Part shown: in pieces, positions 29,298 through 38,052 of the stretch
Position numbering within the stretch: position 1 is the first letter of the stretch
Layout: every line of letters starts with the position of its first letter
Assembly: GCA_021801255.1 (NCBI GenBank)
Contig: JAJYYH010000025.1
Location: forward strand, 20,411 to 84,410
Source: Pseudomonadota bacterium
GTDB taxonomy: Bacteria > Pseudomonadota > Alphaproteobacteria > Acetobacterales > Acetobacteraceae
Length of the DNA: 64,000 nt
Reading direction: 5' to 3'
Notes under the pieces: model-generated
Database searches by the model: none
What the model was told of the DNA's origin: nothing
What the model saw: only the letters and a program-made list of their open reading frames with translations
Translations under genes and position numbers: made by a program

Positions 29298-30638
29298 GTG
29301 GAGGCGATGATTTCGCGGCCCCTGACGGCCGGCCTCAAGGGCGAGGCGATGGTGCCGGGTGACAAATCGATCAGCCATCGGGCGCTGATGCTGGGCGCCC
29401 TAGCGGTGGGCGAGACCGGCATCACCGGCCTGCTTGAAGGCGAGGACGTGCTTGCGACCGCAGGCGCGATGCGGGCGCTGGGCGCCGAGATCGAGCGCGA
29501 GGCGCCGGGGCGCTGGCGGGTTGCCGGGTGCGGCGTGGGGGCGCTCCGCGAGCCCGAGAACGTGCTCGATATGGGCAATTCCGGCACCGCGGCGCGGCTG
29601 CTCACCGGCATCCTCGCGAGTCATCCGCTCTTTGCAGTGATCACCGGCGATGCCAGCCTCCGGCGCCGGCCGATGCGCCGGGTGATGGCACCGCTCGCCG
29701 CCTGCGGCGCCCGTTTCAGCGCCCGCGCCGGCGATCTCCTGCCGCTCGCCATCGAGGGCGCGCGGGCGGCGCTGCCACTTAATTACCGCCTGCCGGTGGC
29801 CTCGGCGCAGGTGAAATCGGCGGTGCTGCTGGCCGGCCTCAACGCGCGCGGCGTCACTTTTGTCGAGGAGCCGGTGGCGACCCGCGATCATACCGAAAAC
29901 CTGCTGCGCCATTTCGGCGCCGCGCTCGAGGTGGAGGACACGGGCGCCGGCCGGGTCATCCGCCTCGCCGGCTTGCCCGAACTGCGCGCTGCCGATATCA
30001 CGGTGCCCGCCGATCCCTCTTCGGCGGCGTTTCCGCTGGTCGCGGCGCTGTTGGTGGCGGGCTCGCGGTTGGTGCTGCGCCATGTCGGGCTGAACCCGCT
30101 GCGCACCGGGCTCTTCACCACGCTTGCGGAGATGGGGGCCGGGCTCGCCGTCGAGAACAGCCGGATCGCGGGGGGCGAGCCGGTCGGTGATCTGGTGGTG
30201 ACGCCGGCGGCGCTCCGGGGCGTCGATGTGCCGTCCGAGCGGGCACCGCGCATGATCGACGAATACCCCATCCTCGCCGTCGCCGCCGCCTGCGCACGGG
30301 GCGTGACGCGGCTCCGCGGGCTCGGCGAGCTGCGCGTGAAGGAAAGCGACCGGCTGGCGGCAACGGCCGCCCTGCTCCAGGCCAACGGGGTAGCCGTCGC
30401 GATCGCCGGGGATGACCTGATCATCACCGGCATGGGGGGGCCGCCACCGGGTGGGGGGGTGGTCGCAACCGCCATGGACCACCGCATCGCGATGAGCGCG
30501 CTGGTGCTCGGCATGGCGACGCGGGCGCCAGTCGTGGTGGACGACGCCAGCTTCATCGAGACCAGCTTTCCCGGCTTCGTCGCGCTGATGAACGGCTGCG
30601 GCGCGGCGATCGCGCCGTTGCCGGCTGATGCGGCGTGA
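29298..30638 (+). CDS. aroA: 3-phosphoshikimate 1-carboxyvinyltransferase (EPSP synthase)
   Basis: A 446-residue EPSP synthase of the shikimate pathway, joining shikimate-3-phosphate and phosphoenolpyruvate. Signatures are [39 protein letters not shown] and [15 protein letters not shown]. The start is ambiguous: GTG 29298 has GGAGGG at ideal spacing, while in-frame ATGs at 29286 and 29307 have poorer sites. The stop overlaps the GTG of cmk (GTGA), a coupled pair that continues toward rpsA, a conserved order. GNSGTAAR in place of the E. coli-type GNAGTA suggests the class II-like group, by memory. Confidence 0.97.
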   Translation: MEAMISRPLTAGLKGEAMVPGDKSISHRALMLGALAVGETGITGLLEGEDVLATAGAMRALGAEIEREAPGRWRVAGCGVGALREPENVLDMGNSGTAARLLTGILASHPLFAVITGDASLRRRPMRRVMAPLAACGARFSARAGDLLPLAIEGARAALPLNYRLPVASAQVKSAVLLAGLNARGVTFVEEPVATRDHTENLLRHFGAALEVEDTGAGRVIRLAGLPELRAADITVPADPSSAAFPLVAALLVAGSRLVLRHVGLNPLRTGLFTTLAEMGAGLAVENSRIAGGEPVGDLVVTPAALRGVDVPSERAPRMIDEYPILAVAAACARGVTRLRGLGELRVKESDRLAATAALLQANGVAVAIAGDDLIITGMGGPPPGGGVVATAMDHRIAMSALVLGMATRAPVVVDDASFIETSFPGFVALMNGCGAAIAPLPADAA

Positions 30639-31270
30639 AACCGCCGGTCATCGCCATCGACGGGCCGGCGGCGGCGGGCAAGGGGACGCTCGCGCGCCGT
30701 CTCGCCGCCGCCCTCGATCTGCCCTATCTCGACACCGGCCTCCTCTATCGCGCGGTCGGACGGCGGGTGCTCGATGGCGGGGGCGATCCGGCGGATGGCG
30801 CGGCGGCAGCGGCGGCAGCGGCAGCACTCACGCCGGCCGAGCTGACGCGGCGCGATTTGCGCGGGCCCGAGGTCGACCGGGCGGCGAGCCTGGTGGCCGC
30901 GCAGCCATTGGTGCGGGCGCGGCTCTTGGATTTTCAGCGCGGTTTCGCCACCGAGCGGGGCGCGGTGCTGGATGGGCGGGATATCGGCACGGTGGTATTC
31001 CCCGCCGCCGCGGTGAAGCTTTTCGTCACCGCGAGCCTCGCCGCGCGGGCTGAGCGGCGCTGGCGCGAGCGGCGGGCGGGGGGGACGGCGCCCACACTCT
31101 CAGCGGTCGAGGCCGAAATGGCGGCGCGCGATGCGCTCGATGCCGCGCGCGCCGTCTCGCCCTTGCGCCCGGCCCCGGATGCGGTGCTGCTCGATACCAC
31201 GACGCTTGATCCCGATGCCGCCTTCGCCCAGGCCCTCGCCGCGGTGCGGGCGCGCCTCGACGCGCCCTGA
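30635..31270 (+). CDS. cmk: Cytidylate kinase
   Basis: A 211-residue nucleoside monophosphate kinase phosphorylating CMP/dCMP with ATP. The P-loop is [18 protein letters not shown], followed by [10 protein letters not shown] and the [12 protein letters not shown] strand that contacts the base. The start is GTG 30635, overlapping the aroA stop. Its own stop TGA (31268-31270) is the first triplet of dispersed repeat copy 3. Length and motifs are normal. Confidence 0.97.
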   Translation: MKPPVIAIDGPAAAGKGTLARRLAAALDLPYLDTGLLYRAVGRRVLDGGGDPADGAAAAAAAAALTPAELTRRDLRGPEVDRAASLVAAQPLVRARLLDFQRGFATERGAVLDGRDIGTVVFPAAAVKLFVTASLAARAERRWRERRAGGTAPTLSAVEAEMAARDALDAARAVSPLRPAPDAVLLDTTTLDPDAAFAQALAAVRARLDAP

Positions 31271-31372
31271 GAGTTTGAAAAAATGCCTCCTCGCGCCCCG
31301 GCACCGATCGGAAAAATCAACGTTTTCAGAGGGCGGCCTTTTTCGAGTTCGGTTGATTTTCGGACGCTGGGA
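31268..31372 (+). repeat. Dispersed gene-border repeat, copy 3
   Basis: It begins TGAGAGTTTGAAAAAATGCC, whose TGA is the cmk stop codon. It continues with CACCGATCGGAAAAATCAACG, TTTTCAGAGGGCGGCC and ends near TTGATTTTCGGACGCTGG. It separates cmk from the rpsA promoter. Confidence 0.9.
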
Positions 31373-31389
31373 GACGACCGATGTTTTGC

Positions 31390-31417
31390 TTGACTTGGGG
31401 GCGGCAAGGCGTATGAA
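31390..31417 (+). promoter_or_regulatory. Predicted rpsA promoter
   Basis: TTGACT (31390-31395) and TATGAA (31412-31417) are 16 bases apart, between the repeat and rpsA. The leader to the rpsA start would be about 110-160 bases. Confidence 0.5.
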
Positions 31418-31585
31418 AACGCCGCTGCGCGTGGCGGGGTAACCCTTGCCGCGGCGTGGCTGCTGGCACCACTCATCATCAACCGGCCCGCCTCGCGGGC
31501 AAGACGTTTCCGCCGCGCGGAGGCGCATATCATGGCCCGGGCGGCCGCACGCCGCTCTTCGCCGCACAAGGACGCACCCATTCCG

Positions 31586-33310
31586 ATGGCTTCCACTGCC
31601 ACTGCCACCCTCCCCGCCGGCGGCGAGGATTTTGCAGCACTGCTCGATCAGACGCTCGGCCGCGACGCCGCTTTCGAAGGCTCGGTCATCAGCGGTCGCG
31701 TGCTGCGCCTGACCGATGAATACGCGGTCGTCGATGTCGGGCTCAAAAGCGAGGGAAGGGTGCCGCTCAAGGAATTCGCTCCCCCAGGCATGAAACCCGA
31801 GATCCAGCCGGGCGACACGATCGATTTGTTCGTCGAGCGCTACGAGGATCGCGACGGCTCGATCGTGCTGTCGCGCGAGAAGGCGCGGCGCGAGGAATCC
31901 TGGACCAATATCGAAAAAGCCTTTGCCGCCAATCAGCGCGTCACGGGCACCATTTATGGCCGTGTCAAAGGCGGCTTCACCGTCGATCTCGGCGGCGCCG
32001 TCGCGTTCCTGCCCGGCAGTCAGGTCGATATCCGCCCGGTGCGTGACGTGACCCCGCTGATGGGAACGCCGCAGCCCTTCCAGATTCTGAAAATGGACCG
32101 CGCCCGCGGCAATATCGTCGTCTCGCGCCGCGCCGTGCTCGAGGAGACCCGCGCCGAGCAGCGGACCGAGCTGATCCAGGGCCTCAAGGAAGGCATGATC
32201 ATCGACGGCGTGGTGAAAAACATCACCGATTACGGCGCCTTCGTCGATCTCGGCGGCGTCGATGGCCTGCTCCATGTCACCGACATCGCCTGGCGGCGCA
32301 TCAACCACCCCGCCGAGGCGCTGCAGATCGGCCAGCCGGTGCGCGTGCAGGTGATCCGCTTCAACCCCGAGACCCAGCGCATCAGCCTCGGCATGAAGCA
32401 GCTCGAGGCCGACCCCTGGGAGGGGGTCGCGGCGAAATACCCGCCGGGGGCGAAATTCACCGGCCGGGTCACCAACATCACCGATTACGGCGCCTTCGTC
32501 GAACTCGAACCCGGGGTCGAGGGGTTGGTGCATGTCTCGGAAATGTCGTGGACCAAGAAGAGCGTCCATCCCGGCAAGATCGTCGCCACCAGCCAGGAAG
32601 TCGAGGTCATGGTGCTCGACGTCGATGCCGGCAAGCGGCGCATCTCGCTCGGCTTGAAGCAGGTCCAGGGCAACCCCTGGGAGGTCTTCCTCGAACAGCA
32701 CCCGATCGGTTCGACAGTCGAGGGCGAGGTGCGCAACATCACCGAGTTCGGCCTCTTCATCGGCCTCACCGCTGATCTCGACGGCATGGTGCATATGTCC
32801 GACATCTCCTGGGACGAGCCGGGCGAGGTCGCGATCACCAAATACAACAAGGGTGACATGGTACGCGCCAAGGTGCTCGATGTCGATGTCGAGAAGGAGC
32901 GCATCAGCCTTGGCATCAAGCAGTTGCAGGACGATCCGGCGGCGGATGTCCTCAATCGCGTCCATAAGGGTGATATCGTCACCTGTGTCGTGACGGCAGT
33001 GCAGTCGAACGGCATCGAGGTCAAGGTCGATGAGGTGCTGACCGGCTTCATCCGCCGCGCCGAACTTGCCCGCGACAAGGGGGATCAGCGCCCGGAGCGC
33101 TTCGCGGTCGGGGAAAAGCTCGACGCCAAGGTGACCGCCATCGACCGCGCCGCGCGCAAGCTCAGCCTCACCGTCAAGGGCAAGGAGGTCGATGAGGAGA
33201 AGCAGGCGATGGCGGAATTTGGCTCGTCTGATTCGGGCGCCTCGCTTGGCGACATCCTCGGGGCGGCGATCCGCCGGCGCAATCAGCAGGCGCAGCAGGA
33301 GAATAGCTGA
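31586..33310 (+). CDS. rpsA: 30S ribosomal protein S1
   Basis: A 574-residue S1 protein with six S1 (OB-fold) repeats, recognisable by recurrent VKNITDYGAFVDLGG / VTNITDYGAFVELEP / VRNITEFGLFIGLTA strands and by the RISLGMKQLE / RISLGLKQVQ / RISLGIKQLQ ends. It recruits mRNA to the small subunit. The start is uncertain: ATG 31586 gives the family-like N-terminus MASTATATLPAGGEDF, but an in-frame ATG at 31532 has the better ribosome-binding site (GGAGG, 8 bases away) and would add 18 Arg-rich residues. Last residues are Gln/Asn-rich. It sits in the conserved cmk-rpsA-sppA-ihfB order. Confidence 0.97.
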   Translation: MASTATATLPAGGEDFAALLDQTLGRDAAFEGSVISGRVLRLTDEYAVVDVGLKSEGRVPLKEFAPPGMKPEIQPGDTIDLFVERYEDRDGSIVLSREKARREESWTNIEKAFAANQRVTGTIYGRVKGGFTVDLGGAVAFLPGSQVDIRPVRDVTPLMGTPQPFQILKMDRARGNIVVSRRAVLEETRAEQRTELIQGLKEGMIIDGVVKNITDYGAFVDLGGVDGLLHVTDIAWRRINHPAEALQIGQPVRVQVIRFNPETQRISLGMKQLEADPWEGVAAKYPPGAKFTGRVTNITDYGAFVELEPGVEGLVHVSEMSWTKKSVHPGKIVATSQEVEVMVLDVDAGKRRISLGLKQVQGNPWEVFLEQHPIGSTVEGEVRNITEFGLFIGLTADLDGMVHMSDISWDEPGEVAITKYNKGDMVRAKVLDVDVEKERISLGIKQLQDDPAADVLNRVHKGDIVTCVVTAVQSNGIEVKVDEVLTGFIRRAELARDKGDQRPERFAVGEKLDAKVTAIDRAARKLSLTVKGKEVDEEKQAMAEFGSSDSGASLGDILGAAIRRRNQQAQQENS

Positions 33311-33336
33311 CCCAGGGCAGGCCGGGGAGTGGGGCG

Positions 33337-34263
33337 ATGAGTCTGGAGACCGATCTCCTCCTCGACCGGCGGCGCCTCAAGCGCCGCCTGGCGTTTTGGC
33401 GGATCCTTGCCGTGCTCGCCATTTGCGCCGGGCTCGCTGTCGCCCTGCCGCTCGGCGGTCTGCCGGGGATCGCCGCCCCGCATGTCGTGCGGCTCTCGGT
33501 GAACGGCATCATCACCGAAGACCGCACGCTGACCCGCGCGGTGCGCGGGCTCGCCGATCGGGCCGATGTCAAGGCGCTCGAGGTGGTCATCGACAGCCCC
33601 GGCGGCTCGGTTTCGGGCGGCGAGGCGCTGCATGACGCGATCGCGGCGGTTGCGCACAAGAAGCCGGTGGTGGTGGTGATGGGGGGGGTGGCGGCGTCGG
33701 CGGGCTACATGATCGCGGTGCCGGCGGCGCGGATTTTCTGCAGCCCGGCGACGCTCACCGGCTCGATCGGGGTGCTGATGGAGACCGGCGAGATTTCGGG
33801 GCTGCTCGAAAAACTCGGCATCAGCGCCGAGACGCTGGTCTCCGGCCCGCTCAAGGATCAGCCGAGCCTCACCAGGCCGCTCTCACCCGCCGGGCACGAA
33901 GTGCTGCAAGCTCTAGTCATGGACCTCTACGACCAGTTCGTCGGCATGGTTGCCGCGGGCCGACACATGGACCCCGCGCAGGTCCGCGCGCTTGCTGATG
34001 GCCGCGCCTTTACCGGGCGTCAGGCGCTGCCGCTTGGCCTCGTCGATGAGCTGGGAGGGGAAGCGGAAGCGCGCGCCTGGCTCGCCACGACGCGGGGGGT
34101 GGCGGAAAGCCTGCCGGTGGTCGATCTCGAGACCCGCAGCCTTGCCGAGCGCCTGCTTACGAGCCGCCTCGGGCCGGGTTTGACACTCTCGCTGAAAAGC
34201 TTGTTTTCCCAAAGCGTTACGCTTGACGGCGCCTGGGCACTCTGGCAGCCTTTCCGGGACTGA
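33337..34263 (+). CDS. sppA: S49-family signal peptide peptidase (SppA-like)
   Basis: A 308-residue membrane-anchored serine protease of the short SppA type. One N-terminal anchor spans about residues 20-40. The nucleophile is Ser121 in GGVAASAGYMIA and the general base is Lys173 in LVSGPLKDQPS, the Ser/Lys dyad of the family; DSPGGSVSGGEAL precedes them. It degrades cleaved signal peptides in the cytoplasmic membrane. It lies 26 bases after rpsA and 54 before ihfB, all on the plus strand. Confidence 0.93.
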   Translation: MSLETDLLLDRRRLKRRLAFWRILAVLAICAGLAVALPLGGLPGIAAPHVVRLSVNGIITEDRTLTRAVRGLADRADVKALEVVIDSPGGSVSGGEALHDAIAAVAHKKPVVVVMGGVAASAGYMIAVPAARIFCSPATLTGSIGVLMETGEISGLLEKLGISAETLVSGPLKDQPSLTRPLSPAGHEVLQALVMDLYDQFVGMVAAGRHMDPAQVRALADGRAFTGRQALPLGLVDELGGEAEARAWLATTRGVAESLPVVDLETRSLAERLLTSRLGPGLTLSLKSLFSQSVTLDGAWALWQPFRD

Positions 34264-34317
34264 GCGGGCGTGAGCGCCCGTCAGAGGGGGCTCGCGGATG
34301 AAGCGAGGGCGTCAGGC

Positions 34318-34614
34318 ATGACCAAATCCGAACTAATCGCCGAGCTGGCGGCGGCCAATCCGCATTTTCTCGCAGGCGACGTCGAGAAAATCGTCAATAC
34401 CATCTTCGACGAAATCGCCGCGGCGCTTGCCGCCGGGGCGCGGGTCGAGCTGCGCGGCTTCGGCGCCTTCACGGTGAAGCACCGCCACGCCCGCACCGGG
34501 CGCAACCCGCGCACCGGGGCGGCGGTGGCAGTGGATGCCAAGGCGGTGCCGTTCTTCAAGGCTGGCAAGGAACTGCGCGAGCGGGTCAATCAAGGCCAGG
34601 CTCCCGCGGCCTGA
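34318..34614 (+). CDS. ihfB: Integration host factor subunit beta
   Basis: A 98-residue DNA-bending protein of the HU/IHF family. It begins [15 protein letters not shown] and carries [15 protein letters not shown] and the RTGRNPRTG arm whose proline intercalates into DNA. With IHF alpha it bends promoter and recombination sites. Start ATG 34318 gives the family N-terminus; the upstream in-frame extension is unsupported. Its stop TGA (34612-34614) is the first triplet of dispersed repeat copy 4. Confidence 0.97.
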   Translation: MTKSELIAELAAANPHFLAGDVEKIVNTIFDEIAAALAAGARVELRGFGAFTVKHRHARTGRNPRTGAAVAVDAKAVPFFKAGKELRERVNQGQAPAA

Positions 34615-34716
34615 GAGGTTGAAAAATAATGCCCGCGCACTCGGAAATCGATCGAAGAAAATCAATATTTTCAAGAGCATGCTTTTTCAAGTTCGATTGA
34701 TTTTCAGGCTCTGAGG
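34612..34716 (+). repeat. Dispersed gene-border repeat, copy 4
   Basis: It begins TGAGAGGTTGAAAAATAATGCC, so the first TGA is the ihfB stop. It contains GGAAATCGATCGAAGAAAATC and ATTTTCAAGAGCATGC and ends TTGATTTTCAGGCTCTGAGG. That end makes the ribosome-binding site GAGGGGGG of lapA, ten bases from its ATG. Confidence 0.9.
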
Positions 34717-34725
34717 GGGGCATCG

Positions 34726-35061
34726 ATGCGTCTGGTTCTGTTGCTGCCGGTGCTGGTGCTGATCGTGCTGTTCGTGGTCTCCAACACCGCTCCGGTGCGT
34801 CTTGGCCTGTGGCCAACCGGCTGGACACTGGAGGCGCCGCTGGCGCTTGCGGTGCTTGCCGGCATGGCGATCGCATTCCTGCTCGGCGCCTTGTTCGTCT
34901 GGCTGCCGGCGCTCGGCGCGCGGCGGCGGGCGCGGCGGGCGGAGGCGAAAATCATCGCGCTCGACGCCGAACTGGCGGCACTCAAAAGCCGGCTCGCCGA
35001 AACCGCGCTCCACCCGGCTTCGCCCCCTCCGTCCCCGCCGAGCCTGCCCCCTCCCGGCTAA
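34726..35061 (+). CDS. lapA: LapA-domain membrane protein
   Basis: A 111-residue inner-membrane protein with two hydrophobic segments (residues 2-20 and 38-62) separated by NTAPVRLGLWPTGW, the LapA/DUF1049 signature. A basic stretch and a short coiled-coil-like segment follow, then a Pro-rich tail. LapA works with LapB in controlling LpxC turnover and lipopolysaccharide synthesis in E. coli; no lapB is in the window. It sits between ihfB and trpF, a common order in alphaproteobacteria. The ribosome-binding site lies at the end of the repeat copy. Confidence 0.88.
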   Translation: MRLVLLLPVLVLIVLFVVSNTAPVRLGLWPTGWTLEAPLALAVLAGMAIAFLLGALFVWLPALGARRRARRAEAKIIALDAELAALKSRLAETALHPASPPPSPPSLPPPG

Positions 35062-35066
35062 ATCCG

Positions 35067-35708
35067 ATGCGGGTCAAGATCTGCGGCATCAACAGCGAGG
35101 CGGCGTTCGATGCCGCCGTCGCCGCGGGCGCGGACTGGATTGGCCTGGTGTTTTTCCCGCCCTCGCCACGCGCCATCACGCCCAGGCGGGCGGCTTCACT
35201 TTCGGCTCGCCAGAAGGGCGGGCCGGGCCGGGTCGGCCTGTTTGTCGCCCCGCGCGCCGAGGAGATCGAGGCCGCGCTCGCCGCCCTGCCCCTCGATGTC
35301 CTGCAAATCCACGACACGGCGGAAGCCGCGGCACGCTGGCGGGCGCGCTTTGGCCTGCCGGTCTGGCGTGCCGTCGGGATCACGGCGGCGGCGGATTTGC
35401 CGTCCACCGCCGACGGCGCCGATGCCCTGCTCCTCGACGCCAGCCCGCCACGTGGCGCGACTCGCCCGGGTGGCAATGCGCGGCCCTTCGATTGGACCCT
35501 GTTGCGCGGCTGGCACCCGCCCGCGCCTTGGCTGCTTGCCGGTGGCCTGACCCCGGAGACTGTCGCCGCCGCCATTGCCGCGACTGGCGCGACGGCGGTC
35601 GATGTCTCCTCCGGCGTCGAGCGCGCACCCGGCGAAAAGGATCCGGCGCGTATCAGGGCCTTCATCGCGGCCGCACGGGGATTGCCATCATCAATGGGTT
35701 TGCTATAA
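35067..35708 (+). CDS. trpF: Phosphoribosylanthranilate isomerase
   Basis: A 213-residue TIM barrel converting N-(5-phosphoribosyl)anthranilate to CdRP in tryptophan synthesis. The start MRVKICGIN has the catalytic Cys (residue 6), and the acid Asp lies in VDVSSGVE near residue 185; LLAGGLTPETV is the phosphate-binding loop. Start ATG 35067 lies five bases after the lapA stop. trpB/trpA, often next to trpF, are absent; the next gene is the helix-turn-helix regulator. A promoter for that regulator overlaps the 3' end of trpF. Confidence 0.96.
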   Translation: MRVKICGINSEAAFDAAVAAGADWIGLVFFPPSPRAITPRRAASLSARQKGGPGRVGLFVAPRAEEIEAALAALPLDVLQIHDTAEAAARWRARFGLPVWRAVGITAAADLPSTADGADALLLDASPPRGATRPGGNARPFDWTLLRGWHPPAPWLLAGGLTPETVAAAIAATGATAVDVSSGVERAPGEKDPARIRAFIAAARGLPSSMGLL

Positions 35709-35709
35709 G
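35682..35709 (+). promoter_or_regulatory. Predicted promoter of the HTH-Ehr operon
   Basis: TTGCCA (35682-35687) and TATAAG (35704-35709) are 16 bases apart, inside the last codons of trpF. A strikingly AT-rich leader of about 35 bases follows before the ATG at 35747, and CTAT/ATAG half-sites flank it. Confidence 0.5.
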
Positions 35710-35746
35710 ATGTGATAGATGAAGTAGCTTAAGTGATGTTTAAAAC

Positions 35747-36013
35747 ATGATTACCTCTGGGCAAATGCGGGCGGCGCGGGCCTTGCTTCAGATCGATCAA
35801 CGCCAGCTCGCGGAGATTTCCGGCCTCTCGCTGCCGACCATCCAACGCATGGAGGCGAGCGAGGGGGTGATCCGCGGCACCATCGAATCACTCTCCAAGC
35901 TGATCAACGCGCTCAACGCCGCCGGGGTCGATCTCATCGGCGAGGGTGAGGTGTGCCCGCCGGGCGGGCGCGGCGTGCGACTGCGCCTGCCCGAAGCAGG
36001 GCCGGTGACCTGA
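35747..36013 (+). CDS. Small XRE-type helix-turn-helix regulator
   Basis: An 88-residue DNA-binding protein. Residues 3-45 form the helix-turn-helix (ARALLQIDQRQLAEISGL, then SLPTIQRMEAS), and the rest is a short dimerisation tail. It starts at ATG 35747 without a clear ribosome-binding site and stops one base before the hyfB-like gene, so it is the first gene of the membrane-complex operon and is likely its regulator. It has no sensory domain, so the signal, if any, comes from a partner or from protein level. Confidence 0.85.
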   Translation: MITSGQMRAARALLQIDQRQLAEISGLSLPTIQRMEASEGVIRGTIESLSKLINALNAAGVDLIGEGEVCPPGGRGVRLRLPEAGPVT

Positions 36014-36014
36014 G

Positions 36015-38027
36015 ATGACCCCGGCGCTGCTCGCGATCCTGGCGTTGTGTGCAACCGGGATGCTCGGTGTGATCTGGGCGCGGCTTCCGGCGGGGCGGTG
36101 GGGGGTCTATAGCGCGAGCCTCGGTCTTTCCGTCGTGCTCATGCTCGTTGGGATCGGCGCGCTCGCCGCCCCTCCCTCAGGCCTCACTCTGCCGCTCGGC
36201 GTGCCCTGGATCGGGGTGCATCTCAGGCTTGACGCGCTTGCCGGGTTTTTCCTCGTGGTGGTTAATCTCGGGGCGGGCGGGGCCAGTCTCTACGCCCTCG
36301 GCTATGGCCAGCACGAGAAAATGCCGGAGCGGGTGCTACCGTTTTTCCCGGTTTTCCTCGCCGGCATGAACCTTGTCGTCCTCGCCGATGACGCCTTCAC
36401 CTTTCTTTTCGCCTGGGAGCTGATGTCGGTCTCCTCCTTCGCGCTGGTGATCGCGCATCATCGCGAGAGCGGGACGATGCTGGCGGGCTACGTCTATCTG
36501 ATCATGGCGAGCCTCTCGGCGCTGCTGCTGCTGCTGGCTTTTGCCCTGCTCGCCGGGCCGGCGGGAGACTATGCCTTCGCCTTGATGCGCGCCCGCGCCG
36601 TGACCCCAGGGATGGCGGGCGCGGTGCTGCTGCTCGCCCTCCTCGGCGCCGGGGCCAAGGCCGGGTTGATCCCGCTCCATGCCTGGCTGCCGCTCGCCCA
36701 CCCGGCGGCGCCGAGCCATGTTTCGGCGCTGATGAGCGGGGTGATGACCAAGGTCGCGGTCTATGGCTTCATCCGCATCGTTTTTGATCTTCTGGACGGC
36801 AAGCTCACCGGCCCGCCGGCCTGGTGGGGGGCCGTCGGCGTCTTGGCGTTGGGCGGCGTCACCGCTGTCGGGGGCATTCTCTATGCGCTCATGGAGAGCG
36901 ATCTAAAGCGGCTGCTCGCCTACAGCACGGTGGAAAATATCGGCATCATCTTCATCGGTCTCGGTCTCGCGATGGCGTTCCGCGCCACGAATTTCCCGGC
37001 CGGCGCGGCACTCGCGCTGACCGCGGCGCTGTTTCATGTCTTCAACCACGCGGTGATGAAATCGCTGCTGTTCTTCGGCGCCGGCGCCGTCATCACCGCG
37101 ACCGGCGCGCGTGACATGGAGCAGTTGGGTGGGCTGATCCACCGCCTGCCGCAGACCAGCTTCGCCTTCCTGATTGGCGCGGCGGCGATTTCGGCGCTGC
37201 CGCCGCTCAATGGTTTTGTTTCCGAGTGGCTGACTTTTCAGGCGATCCTGTTGCGCCCCGATATGCCGCAATGGGGGCTCAAGATCATGATCCCGACCGA
37301 CGGCGCGCTGCTGGCGCTGGCCGCGGCGCTGGCTGCCTCCTGCTTCGTCAAGGCGTTCGGCATTACCTTCCTCGGGCGGCCGCGCAGCGCGCTGGCCGCC
37401 GCGGCGCATGAGGTTGACCGCTTCTCGCGCGCCGCCATGCTCGGCTTTGCCGCGCTCGCCGTGCTCGCCGGCGTGCTGCCGGGGGTGCTGATCGATACGC
37501 TTGCCCCGGTGGTGAGCGCCGTTCTGGGCGCGCGGCTGCCGGTGCAGATTACCGTACCCTGGCTCTCGATCATTCCGGTCGCGGCGTCGCGCAGCTCCTA
37601 TAACGGGTTGCTGATTTTTACCTTTCTCACCTCGGCGACCCTGCTTACGGTTTTTGTCATCCATCGTTTCGCGGCGCGCACGCTGCGCCGCGCCCCCGCC
37701 TGGGATTGCGGCTTTCCCGATGCCAGCCCCGCCACGCAATATAGCGGGGCGAGCCTTTCCGAGCCGCTGCGCCGCGTCTTTGGCACCACCTTATTCCAGG
37801 CTCGCACGGTGGTGACGTTGCCCCCGCCCGGCGACACCGGGCCAGCGCGCATCGTGAAATCGCGTCGTGATCCGATCTGGGATTTTCTCTACGCGCCGGT
37901 CGGCCAGGCGGTGGGCCGCATGGCGGATGTCATGAACCATCTGCAATTTCTTACCATCCGCCGCTATCTCGCCTTCGTCTTCATCGCCCTCATCACCCTG
38001 CTGCTGGCGTTGGCGCTCTGGCAATGA
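36015..38027 (+). CDS. Hydrogenase-4 component B-like proton-pumping subunit (Ehr complex)
   Basis: A 670-residue antiporter-like membrane protein related to HyfB/HycC and NuoL, with about 16 hydrophobic segments. Visible proton-path motifs are FLFAWELMSVSSF (Glu), GAGAKAGLIPLHAWLPLAHPAAPSHVSALMSG and KRLLAYSTVENIGIIF (Lys). It would translocate H+ or Na+ as part of the membrane arm. A C-terminal loop with RAPAWDCGFPDASPATQYSGASLSEPLRR is typical of HyfB/HycC. First membrane subunit of a six-gene operon whose large subunit lacks the N-terminal nickel-ligand cysteine motif. Confidence 0.9.
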   Translation: MTPALLAILALCATGMLGVIWARLPAGRWGVYSASLGLSVVLMLVGIGALAAPPSGLTLPLGVPWIGVHLRLDALAGFFLVVVNLGAGGASLYALGYGQHEKMPERVLPFFPVFLAGMNLVVLADDAFTFLFAWELMSVSSFALVIAHHRESGTMLAGYVYLIMASLSALLLLLAFALLAGPAGDYAFALMRARAVTPGMAGAVLLLALLGAGAKAGLIPLHAWLPLAHPAAPSHVSALMSGVMTKVAVYGFIRIVFDLLDGKLTGPPAWWGAVGVLALGGVTAVGGILYALMESDLKRLLAYSTVENIGIIFIGLGLAMAFRATNFPAGAALALTAALFHVFNHAVMKSLLFFGAGAVITATGARDMEQLGGLIHRLPQTSFAFLIGAAAISALPPLNGFVSEWLTFQAILLRPDMPQWGLKIMIPTDGALLALAAALAASCFVKAFGITFLGRPRSALAAAAHEVDRFSRAAMLGFAALAVLAGVLPGVLIDTLAPVVSAVLGARLPVQITVPWLSIIPVAASRSSYNGLLIFTFLTSATLLTVFVIHRFAARTLRRAPAWDCGFPDASPATQYSGASLSEPLRRVFGTTLFQARTVVTLPPPGDTGPARIVKSRRDPIWDFLYAPVGQAVGRMADVMNHLQFLTIRRYLAFVFIALITLLLALALWQ

Positions 38028-38052
38028 ACGGGCGGGCAATGAGCGGGGCGGC

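Noticed and set aside
29286..29306. ATG 29286 or 29307 as certain start of aroA
   Set aside because: Neither has as well-spaced a ribosome-binding site as GTG 29298; kept as alternatives only.
31373..31531. A tRNA or other structured RNA in the rpsA leader
   Set aside because: No T-loop (GGTTCGAxxC) or cloverleaf-compatible ends; only short GC hairpins typical of leader RNA.
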